A program made the position numbers and the translations under genes. DNA of 42,420 nt. Source: Cristatella mucedo. Taxonomy: Eukaryota; Bryozoa; Phylactolaemata; Cristatellidae. The stretch's first letter is position 1; each line of letters opens with the position of its first letter. The stretch spans positions 1 to 42,420 of the forward strand of contig WPIO01000456.1 in the NCBI GenBank assembly GCA_009760855.2. The letters are read 5' to 3'. The notes beneath the pieces were generated by a model that was not told the origin of the DNA, did no database searches, and saw only the letters and a program-made list of their open reading frames with translations. Of this stretch, positions 25,164 to 34,874 are shown piece by piece.

Positions 25164-27003
25164 CGCTTGAGTTCGCAGCAGATCGCTGAATATTAAGACA
25201 CCTCGATACTACTCGTTATATCGTGTGAGGACTTGCTGGAGAGTGCTGATCCTTGCATTAAGCCATTCACACTTGATTAGCTGATTTTGCATTTGTCTAC
25301 AGCAGATCGCACAATATCTAGATACTTTAAATCAACCCGCCAGTGTGTGCAGTAGTTTGCAGCATAATGCAGCGCCTTGCTTCAGGCAATCGCACTTGAA
25401 TAACTCATTTCGCTTGAGTTTGCAGCAGATCGCTGAATATAAAGACACCTCGATACTGCTCGTTATAGCGTGCGATAGCTTGCTGCAGAGTGAGGCGCCT
25501 AGCATTAGGCCATTGACACTCGACTAACCTACTTTGCATGAGATCACAGCAGATTGCACAATATCTAGATACTTTACATCCACCCGTCAAGTCATGCAGT
25601 CGCTCGGAGAGGAGTGCAGGCCTTGCGTTAGGCAATCGCACTTGAATAACTCATTTCGCTTGAGTTTGCAGCAGATCGCTGAATATAAAGACACCACCAT
25701 GCTGCTTGTTATAGAGTGTGACTTGCTGCCGAGTGCGGCGCTTTGCATTATGCCAATCACACTTGAATAGCTTATTTTGCATCAGTTAACAGCAGATCTC
25801 ACAATATCTAGCTACTTTAAATCCAACCGTCGAAGCATGCAGGAGCTAGCGGCAGAGTGCTGCACCTTCGTTTAGGCAATCACACTTGAATAACGAACTT
25901 TGCTTGACTTTGCAACATATCGCGGAACATAAAGATACCTCGATACCGCACCTCATTCCGTATGATAACTTGCTGCAGAGTGCGTTGCCTTGCATTAAGC
26001 CATTCACACTTGAATAACTTATTTTGCATGACTTTACAGCAGATCGCACAATATCTAGAGACTTTAAATCCACCCGTCGAAGCTTGCATGAGCTGGCAGC
26101 AGAGTGCTGCGCATTGCTTAGGGCAATCGTACCTAAAAAACACATTTCAAATGAGTTTTTAGAAGATCACGGAATGTAAAGACACCTCAATACTGCTCGT
26201 TATGGCGTGTGATAACTTGCTGGTGAGTGTGGTGCCCTCCATTAGGCCATTCTCACTTGAATAACCTATTTTGCATGAGATAGCAGGAGATTGCCCAATA
26301 TCTAGATATTTTAAATCCACCCGTCGAAGCGTGCAGGAGCTGGCAGCAGAGTGCTCAGCTTCGCTTTAGGCAATCGCACTTGAAAAACGCATTTTGCTTG
26401 ATTTTCCAGAAGATCGCGGAACATAAACACACTTCGATACTCATCCTCATAGCTTGTGATAACTTGCGGCAGAGTGCTGGTATTTGCATTAAGCCATTCA
26501 CACTTAAATACCTTATTTTGCATGAGTTGACAGCCGATCGAACAATATCTAGATACTTCAAATCAACCCGTAAAGGCATGAAGTAGCTCGAAGCAGATTG
26601 CAGGCCTTGCTTTAGGCAATCGCACTTAAATAATTCATTTCGCTTGAGTTTGCAGCAGATCGCTGAATATAAAGACACCTCGATACTGCTCGTTCTATCG
26701 TCTGATAACTTGCTGCGGATTGCGGAGCCTTGCATTAGGCCATTCACACTTGAATAGCTTATTTTGCATGACTTCACAGAAGATCGCACTTTATCTAGAT
26801 ACTTTAAATTAACCCGTCAAGTCATGCAGTCGCCCGGAGATTAGTGCAGGCCTTGCTTTAGGCAATCGCACTTGAATTACTCATTTCGCTTAAGTTGGCA
26901 GCAGATCTCAGAATATTAAGACACCTCGATACTGCTCGTTATAGCATGTAATAACTCGCTGCAGTGTGAAGCGCCTTGCATTAAGCCATTCACACTTGAA
27001 TAG
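25164..27003 (+). repeat. Diverged D1-type block
   Basis: It matches about 2242-4081 at an offset of 22,922 bases (93 dimers) in the same dimer order, including the divergent triplet at 25747-26487. Differences are far more frequent than between the two D1 copies, so this duplication is older. It shows that D1-type sequence once extended over both sides of the D2/8-mer block, or was moved as a piece. Confidence 0.85.
25747..26487 (+). repeat. Divergent three-dimer cassette, copy 3
   Basis: Same three-dimer order as 2825-3565 at an offset of 22,922. It has its own substitutions, such as GCGGCAGAGTGCTGCACC, GAGTTTTTAGAAGATCACGG and TGGTGAGTGTGGTG. The last of these is also present in the D3 copies near 38558 and 41881, so copy 3 is closer to the D3 cassettes at that point than to D1. 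Confidence 0.83.
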
Positions 27004-27440
27004 CTTATCTTGCATGAGTTCACAGCAGATCGCACAATATCTAGATACTTTAAATCAACCCACCAGAGCGTGCAGTAGTTTGCAGCATAATGCAGCTCCT
27101 TGCTTCAGGCAATAGCACTTGAATAACTCATTTCGGTTCAGTTTGCAGCTGATCGCTGAATATAAAGACATCTCGATACTGCTCGTTATAGGGTGGGGTA
27201 GCTTGCTGCAGAGTGGGGCGCTTAGCATAAGGCCATTCACACTTGAATAACCTACTTTGCATGAGATCGCAGCAGATCGCACAATATCTAGATACTTTAA
27301 ATCAACCCGTCTAAGCGTGCTGTAGCTTGCAGCAGAGTCCAGCTACTTGGTTTAAGCAATCGCAACTGAATAACACATTTCGGTTAAGTTTGCTGCTGTT
27401 CGCTGCGTATAAAGCCACCTCGATACTGCTCGTTATATCG
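27004..27440 (+). repeat. Mosaic dimers before 8-dimer block II
   Basis: It resembles about 11232-11668 at an offset of 15,772 (64 dimers), including the GTGGGGCGC B-half ending and the CAGAGTCCAGCTACTTGG A-half ending. The transition to 8-mer sequence lies in the shared GTTATATCGTGTGATAACT at 27432-27450. Confidence 0.75.
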
Positions 27441-27988
27441 TGTGATAACTTGTTGCAGATTACGGCGCCTGACATTAGGCCATTCACAATTGAATAGCTT
27501 ATTTTGCATGACTTCACAGCAGATCGGACAATATCTAGATACTTTAAATCAACCCGTCAAGTCATGCAGTCCCTCGGAGAGGAGTGCAGGATTTGCTTTA
27601 GGCAATCGCACATAAATAACTCATTTCGGTTGAGTTTGCAGCAGATCGCTAAATGTAAAGACACCTCGATACTGCTCGTTATATCGCGTGATGACGTACT
27701 GCAGAGTGCAGGGCCTTGCATTAACCCATTCACACATGAATAGCTTATTTTGCATGAGTTTACAGCAGATCGCACGATATGTAGATACTTTAAATCAAAC
27801 CGTCAAGTCATGCAGTACCTCGGAGCAGAGTGAGGCCTTGCTTCAGGCAATCGCACTTGAATGAGTCATTTCGCTTAAATTTGCAGCAGATCGCAGAATA
27901 CAAAGACACCTTGATACTTCTCGTTATATTGTGTGATAGCTTGCTGCAGAGTGAGGCGCCTAGCATTAGGCCATTCACACATGAATAA
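27441..27988 (+). repeat. 8-dimer HOR block II, partial first cycle
   Basis: It matches 22267-22815 (offset about 5,173, 21 dimers): GTTGCAGATTACGGCG, CAATTGAATAGC, and the GATATGTAGATAC variant at 27776. One base is missing near 27833 (GTGAGGCC against GTGATGGCC). Confidence 0.85.
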
Positions 27989-29961
27989 CCTACTAGTCAT
28001 GAGATCGCAGCTATTCGCACAATATCTAGATACTTTAAATCAACCCGTCTAAGCATGCAGTAGCTTGCAGCTGAGTGCAGCTCCTTGCTTTAGGCAATCG
28101 CACCTGAACAACACATTTCGGTTAAGTTTGCTGCTGATCGCTGAATATAAAGACACCTCGATACTGCTCGTTATATCGTGTGATAACTTGCTGCAGGCTG
28201 CGGCGCCTAGCATTAGGTAGTTCACTCGTGAATAACGTACTTTGAAGGACTTCACAGCAGATCGCACAATATCTAGATACTTTAAATCAACCCGTCAAGT
28301 CATGCAGTCGGTCGGAGCAGAGTGCAGGCCCTGCTTTAGGCAATCGCAGTTGAATAACTTATTTCGCTTGTGTTTGCAGCAGATCGCAGAATATGAGGAC
28401 ACCTAGATACTGCTGGTTTCATCGTGTGATAACTTGCTGCAGATTGCGGCGAATATCATTAGGCCATTCATACTTGAATAGCTTATCTTGCATGAGTTCA
28501 CAACAGATCGCACAATATCTAGATACTTTAAATCAACACCGCCAGAGCGTGCAGTAGTTTGCAGCAGAGCGCAGCTCCTTGCTTTTGGCAATCGCACATG
28601 AATACCACATTTCGGTTAAGTTTGCTGCAGATCGCTGATTATGAAGACACCTCGATACTGCTGGTTATATCGTGTGATAACTTGCTGCAGATTGCAGCCC
28701 CTAGCATTAGGACGTTCACACTTGAATAGCTTATCTTGCATGAGTTCACAGCAGATCTCACAATATCTAGATACTTTAAATCAACCCACCGGAGAGTGCA
28801 GTACTTTGCAGCATAATGCAGCTCCTTGCTTCAGGCAATCGCACTTGAATAACTCATTTCGGTTGAGTTTGCAGCTGATCGCGGAATATAAAGACACCTC
28901 GATACTGCCCCGTTATATCGTGTGATAACTTGCTGCAGATTGCGGCGCCTTGCATTAGGCCATTCACACGTGAATAGCTTATTTTGCATGACTTCACAGC
29001 AGATCGTACATTATCTAGATACTTTAAATCAACGCGTCGAGTCATGCAGTCCCTCGAAGAGGAGTGCAGGTATTGCTTTAGGCAATCGCTCATAAATAAC
29101 TCATTTCGGTTGAGTTTGCAGCTGATCGCGGAATATAAAGACACCTCGATACTGCTGGTTATATCGTGTGATAACTTGCTGCAGATTGAGTCGAATAGCA
29201 TTAGGCCATTCATACTTGAATAGCTTGTTTTGCATGACTTCACAGCAGATCGCACAATATCTAGATACTTTAAATAATCCCGTCAAGGCATGAAGTATCT
29301 CGGAGCAGAGTGCAGGCCTTGCTTTAGGCAATCGCACTTAAATAATTCATTTCGCTTGAGTTTGCAGCGGATAGCTGTATAAAATGACAACTCGATACTG
29401 CTTGTTATATCGTGTGATAACTTGTTGCAGATTACGGCGCCTGACATTAGGCCATTCACAATTGAATAGCTTATTTTGCATGACTTCACAGCAGATCGCA
29501 CAATATCTAGATACTTTAAATCAACCCGTCAAGTCATGCAGTCCCTTGGAGAGGAGTGCAGGATTTGCTTTAGGCAATCGCACATAAATAACTCATTTCG
29601 GTTGAGTTTGCAGCAGATCGCTAAATGTAAAGACACCTCGATACTGCTCGTTATATCGCGTGATGACGTACTGCAGAGTGCAGGGCCTTGCATTAACCCA
29701 TTCACACATGAATAGCTTATTTTGCATGAGTTTACAGCAGATCGCACGATATGTAGATACTTTAAATCAAACCGTCAAGTCATGCAGTACCTCGGAGCAG
29801 AGTGATGGCCTTGCTTCAGGCAATCGCACTTGAATGAGTCATTTCGCTTAAATTTGCAGCAGATCGCAGAATACAAAGACACCTTGATACTTCTCGTTAT
29901 ATTGTGCGATAGCTTGCTGCAGAGTGAGGCGCCTAGCATTAGGCCATTCACACATGAATAA
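27989..29961 (+). repeat. 8-dimer HOR block II, cycle 1 (1,973 bp)
   Basis: Marker-to-marker copy of the 8-dimer unit. The internal switch ends at 29155 (ATACTGC then TGG), the same junction as at 20037. This indicates a common origin of both 8-dimer blocks, not independent events. One extra C sits in the run at 28908-28911. Confidence 0.9.
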
Positions 29962-31936
29962 CCTACTAGTCATGAGATCGCAGCTATTCGCACAATATCT
30001 AGATACTTTAAATCATCACCCGTCTAAGCATGCAGTAGCTTGCAGCTGAGTGCAGCTCCTTGCTTTAGGCAATCGCACCTGAACAACACATTTCGGTTAA
30101 GTTTGCTGCTGATCGCTGAATATAAAGACACCTCGATACTGCTCGTTATATCGTGTGATAACTTGCTGCAGGGTGCGGCGCCTAGCATTAGGTAGTTCAC
30201 TCGTGGATAACGTACTTTGAAGGACTTCACAGCAGATCGCACAATATCTAGATACTTTAAATCAACCCGTCAAGTCATGCAGTCGGTCGGAGCAGAGTGC
30301 AGGCCCTGCTTTAGGCAATCGCAGTTGAATAACTTATTTCGCTTGTGTTTGCAGCAGATCGCAGAATATGAGGACACCTAGATACTGCTGGTTTCATCGT
30401 GTGATAACTTGCTGCAGATTGCGGCGAATATCATTAGGCCATTCATACTTGAATAGCTTATCTTGCATGAGTTCACAACAGATCGCACAATATCTAGATA
30501 CTTTAAATCAACACCGCCAGAGCGTGCAGTAGTTTGCAGCAGAGCGCAGCTCCTTGCTTTTGGCAATCGCACATGAATACCACATTTCGGTTAAGTTTGC
30601 TGCAGATCGCTGATTATGAAGACACCTCGATACTGCTGGTTATATCGTGTGATAACTTGCTGCAGATTGCAGCCCCTAGCATTAGGACGTTCACACTTGA
30701 ATAGCTTATCTTGCATGAGTTCACAGCAGATCTCACAATATCTAGATACTTTAAATCAACCCACCGGAGAGTGCAGTACTTTGCAGCATAATGCAGCTCC
30801 TTGCTTCAGGCAATCGCACTTGAATAACTCATTTCGGTTGAGTTTGCAGCTGATCGCGGAATATAAAGACACCTCGATACTGCCCGTTATATCGTGTGAT
30901 AACTTGCTGCAGATTGCGGCGCCTTGCATTAGGCCATTCACACGTGAATAGCTTATTTTGCATGACTTCACAGCAGATCGTACATTATCTAGATACTTTA
31001 AATCAACGCGTCGAGTCATGCAGTCCCTCGAAGAGGAGTGCAGGTATTGCTTTAGGCAATCGCTCATAAATAACTCATTTCGGTTGAGTTTGCAGCTGAT
31101 CGCGGAATATAAAGACACCTCGATACTGCTGGTTATATCGTGTGATAACTTGCTGCAGATTGAGTCGAATAGCATTAGGCCATTCATACTTGAATAGCTT
31201 GTTTTTGCATGACTTCACAGCAGATCGCACAATATCTAGATACTTTAAATAATCCCGTCAAGGCATGAAGTATCTCGGAGCAGAGTGCAGGCCTTGCTTT
31301 AGGCAATCGCACTTAAATAATTCATTTCGCTTGAGTTTGCAGCGGATAGCTGTATAAAATGACAACTCGATACTGCTTGTTATATCGTGTGATAACTTGT
31401 TGCAGATTACGGCGCCTGACATTAGGCCATTCACAATTGAATAGCTTATTTTGCATGACTTCACAGCAGATCGCACAATATCTAGATACTTTAAATCAAC
31501 CCGTCAAGTCATGCAGTCCCTTGGAGAGGAGTGCAGGATTTGCTTTAGGCAATCGCACATAAATAACTCATTTCGGTTGAGTTTGCAGCAGATCGCTAAA
31601 TGTAAAGACACCTCGATACTGCTCGTTATATCGCGTGATGACGTACTGCAGAGTGCAGGGCCTTGCATTAACCCATTCACACATGAATAGCTTATTTTGC
31701 ATGAGTTTACAGCAGATCGCACGATATGTAGATACTTTAAATCAAACCGTCAAGTCATGCAGTACCTCGGAGCAGAGTGATGGCCTTGCTTCAGGCAATC
31801 GCACTTGAATGAGTCATTTCGCTTAAATTTGCAGCAGATCGCAGAATACAAAGACACCTTGATACTTCTCGTTATATTGTGCGATAGCTTGCTGCAGAGT
31901 GAGGCGCCTAGCATTAGGCCATTCACACATGAATAA
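29962..31936 (+). repeat. 8-dimer HOR block II, cycle 2 (1,975 bp)
   Basis: Near-identical to cycle 1, with the internal switch ending at 31129. It has a 2-base insertion at about 30014-30018 (AAATCATCACCC against AAATCAACCC) and one extra T at 31202-31206. It shares CGTGGATAACG with cycle 3 and with 20844-24000, whereas cycle 1 has CGTGAATAACG like D2. Confidence 0.9.
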
Positions 31937-33911
31937 CCTACTAGTCATGAGATCGCAGCTATTCGCACAATATCTAGATACTTTAAATCAACCCCGTCTA
32001 AGCATGCGGTAGCTTGCAGCTGAGTGCAGCTCCTTGCTTTAGGCAATCGCACCTGAACAACACATTTCGGTTAAGTTTGCTGCTGATCGCTGAATATAAA
32101 GACACCTCGATACTGCTCGTTATATCGTGTGATAACTTGCTGCAGGGTGCGGCGCCTAGCATTAGGTAGTTCACTCGTGGATAACGTACTTTTGAAGGAC
32201 TTCACAGCAGATCGCACAATATCTAGATACTTTAAATCAACCCGTCAAGTCATGCAGTCGGTCGGAGCAGAGTGCAGGCCTGCTTTAGGCAATCGCAGTT
32301 GAATAACTTATTTCGCTTGTGTTTGCAGCAGATCGCAGAATATGAGGACACCTAGATACTGCTGGTTTCATCGTGTGATAACTTGCTGCAGATTGCGGCG
32401 AATATCATTAGGCCATTCATACTTGAATAGCTTATCTTGCATGAGTTCACAACAGATCGCACAATATCTAGATACTTTAAATCAACACCGCCAGAGCGTG
32501 CAGTAGTTTGCAGCAGAGCGCAGCTCCTTGCTTTTGGCAATCGCACATGAATACCACATTTCGGTTAAGTTTGCTGCAGATCGCTGATTATGAAGACACC
32601 TCGATACTGCTGGTTATATCGTGTGATAACTTGCTGCAGATTGCAGCCCCTAGCATTAGGACGTTCACACTTGAATAGCTTATCTTGCATGAGTTCACAG
32701 CAGATCTCACAATATCTAGATACTTTAAATCAACCCACCGGAGAGTGCAGTACTTTGCAGCATAATGCAGCTCCTTGCTTCAGGCAATCGCACTTGAATA
32801 ACTCATTTCGGTTGAGTTTGCAGCTGATCGCGGAATATAAAGACACCTCGATACTGCCCGTTATATCGTGTGATAACTTGCTGCAGATTGCGGCGCCTTG
32901 CATTAGGCCATTCACACGTGAATAGCTTATTTTGCATGACTTCACAGCAGATCGTACATTATCTAGATACTTTAAATCAACGCGTCGAGTCATGCAGTCC
33001 CTCGAAGAGGAGTGCAGGTATTGCTTTAGGCAATCGCTCATAAATAACTCATTTCGGTTGAGTTTGCAGCTGATCGCGGAATATAAAGACACCTCGATAC
33101 TGCTGGTTATTATCGTGTGATAACTTGCTGCAGATTGAGTCGAATAGCATTAGGCCATTCATACTTGAATGGCTTGTTTTGCATGACTTCACAGCAGATC
33201 GCACAATATCTAGATACTTTAAATAATCCCGTCAAGGCATGAAGTATCTCGGAGCAGAGTGCAGGCCTTGCTTTAGGCAATCGCACTTAAATAATTCATT
33301 TCGCTTGAGTTTGCAGCGGATAGCTGTATAAAATGACAACTCGATACTGCTTGTTATATCGTGTGATAACTTGTTGCAGATTACGGCGCCTGACATTAGG
33401 CCATTCACAATTGAATAGCTTATTTTGCATGACTTCACAGCAGATCGCACAATATCTAGATACTTTAAATCAACCCGTCAAGTCATGCAGTCCCTTGGAG
33501 AGGAGTGCAGGATTTGCTTTAGGCAATCGCACATAAATAACTCATTTCGGTTGAGTTTGCAGCAGATCGCTAAATGTAAAGACACCTCGATACTGCTCGT
33601 TATATCGCGTGATGACGTACTGCAGAGTGCAGGGCCTTGCATTAACCCATTCACACATGAATAGCTTATTTTGCATGAGTTTACAGCAGATCGCACGATA
33701 TGTAGATACTTTAAATCAAACCGTCAAGTCATGCAGTACCTCGGAGCAGAGTGATGGCCTTGCTTCAGGCAATCGCACTTGAATGAGTCATTTCGCTTAA
33801 AATTTGCAGCAGATCGCAGAATACAAAGACACCTTGATACTTCTCGTTATATTGTGTGATAGCTTGCTGCAGAGTGAAGCGCCTAGCATTAGGCCATTCA
33901 CACATGAATAA
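31937..33911 (+). repeat. 8-dimer HOR block II, cycle 3 (1,975 bp)
   Basis: Near-identical to cycle 2, with the internal switch ending at 33103. It shows several one-base length changes: CCCC at 31992-31995, TTTT at 32190-32193, a missing C near 32280, an extra T near 33110, and AAAA at 33799-33802. After 33911 the marker A half reads GTTCGCAGCAGATCG instead of GATCGCAGCTATTCG, and HOR order ends. Confidence 0.9.
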
Positions 33912-34621
33912 CCTACTAGTCATGAGTTCGCAGCAGATCGCACAATATCTAGATACTTTAAATCAACCCGTCTAAGCATGCAGTAGCTTGCAGCTGAGTG
34001 CAGCTCCTTGCTTTAGGCAATCGCACCTGAACAACACATTTCGGTTAAGTTTGCTGCAGATCGCTGAATATAAAGACACCTCGATACTGCTCGTTATATC
34101 GTGTGATAACTTGCTGCAGGGTGCGGCGCCTAGCATTAGGCCATTCACACGTGAATAGCTTATTTTGCATGACTTCACAGCAGATCGCACAATATCTAGA
34201 TACTTTAAATCAACCCGTCAAGTCATGCAGTTGGTTGGAGCAAAGTCCAGGCCCTGCTTGAGGCAATCGCACTTGAATAACTTATTTTCGCTTGTGTTTG
34301 CAGCAGATCGCGAGAATATGAGGACACCTCGATACTGCTGGTATATAGCCGTGATAACTTGCTGCAGATTGTGGCGCCTTGCATTAGGCCATTTACACAT
34401 GAATAGCTTATTTTGCATGAGTTCACAGCAGATCGCACAATATCTAGATACTTAAAATCAACCCACCAGAGCATGAAGTAGCTTGGAGCAGGGTGCAGGC
34501 CTTGCTTTGAGCAATCGCACTTGAATAATTCATTTCGCTTGAGTTTGCAGCAGATCGCTGAATATAAAGACACCTCGATACTGCTCTTTATAGCGTGTGA
34601 TAACTTGCTGCAGAGTGCGGC

Positions 34622-34635
34622 GCCTTGCATTAGGC
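34622..34635. other. Half-unit boundary dyad GCCT-N6-AGGC (B to A)
   Basis: At the junction between half-units the sequence reads GCCTTGCATTAGGC, with 4-bp inverted arms around six bases. The next two boundaries, at 34745 and 34868, lie exactly 123 bp apart. In many other units the first arm becomes GCCTA, giving GCCTA-GCAT-TAGGC with 5-bp arms (for example at 108-121). Confidence 0.75.
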
Positions 34636-34751
34636 CATTCACACTTGAATAGCTTATTTTGCATGAGTTCACAGCAGATCGCACAATATCTAGATACTTT
34701 AAATCAACCCGCCGGAGCGTGCAGTTGTTCGCACCAGAGTGCAGGCCTTGC
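34629..34751 (+). repeat. Half-unit A (123 bp)
   Basis: The A half starts ATTAGGCCATTCACACTTGA, contains CAGCAGATCGC, then the A-specific palindrome TATCTAGATA followed by CTTTAAATCAACCCG, and ends GTGCAGGCCTTGC. It is homologous to half B: in by-eye consensus sequences, the 51-bp core starting at TC(A/G)CACTTGAATA matches B at 42 of 51 positions. The next roughly 45 bp (TATCTAGATA through GTCATGCAG) is much more diverged and contains small indels relative to B. The final 20 bp is similar again. Confidence 0.9.
34687..34696. other. A-half palindrome TATCTAGATA (type example)
   Basis: A perfect 10-bp palindrome containing an XbaI site (TCTAGA), present once per 246 bp in most A halves and absent from B halves. 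Common variants are TATCTAGCTA in the divergent cassettes, TATCTAGAGA, TATCTAGATAATT and GATATGTAGATA in the 8-mer. An XbaI digest would therefore be expected to give a 246-bp ladder with multiples at the variant units. No binding protein is implied by the sequence alone. Confidence 0.85.
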
Positions 34752-34758
34752 TTTAGGC
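34745..34758. other. Half-unit boundary dyad GCCT-N6-AGGC (A to B)
   Basis: This is the A-to-B boundary form, GCCTTGCTTTAGGC. In units whose A half ends AGCTCCTTGC, the arms shrink to CCT and AGG. The dyad sits at the same place in both halves although the sequence just upstream differs. Confidence 0.7.
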
Positions 34759-34874
34759 AATCCCACTTGAATAATTCATTTCGCTTGAGTTTGCAGCAGA
34801 TAGCTGAATTTAAAGACACTTCGATACTGCTCGTTATATCGTGTAATAACTTGCTGCAGATTGTGGAGCCTTGC
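34752..34874 (+). repeat. Half-unit B (123 bp)
   Basis: The B half starts TTTAGGCAATCGCACTTGAA in the consensus (this copy reads CCCACTTGAA), contains TTTGCAGCAGAT, continues with AAAGACACCTCGATACTGCT, then CGTGTGATAACTTGCTGCAG, and ends GCGCCTTGC. It lacks the TATCTAGATA palindrome of A and instead carries a CTGCAG (PstI) hexamer near its end. Both halves keep the CAGCAGATCGC core and the CCTTGC-TTAGGC boundary. A two-step origin is likely: duplication of a 123-bp monomer, divergence, then amplification of the dimer. Confidence 0.9.

Larger units (their letters stand above)
34629..34874 (+). repeat. Reference dimer: one complete A+B satellite unit (246 bp)
   Basis: I chose this unit as a type example because it is close to the majority form and both halves are exactly 123 bp. 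It begins at the ATTAGG after a CCTTGC and ends at the next CCTTGC before ATTAGG. The strand label is arbitrary and only follows the given orientation. It lies inside the 33.9-36.4 kb stretch, where neighbouring dimers also approach the consensus. Confidence 0.93.
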
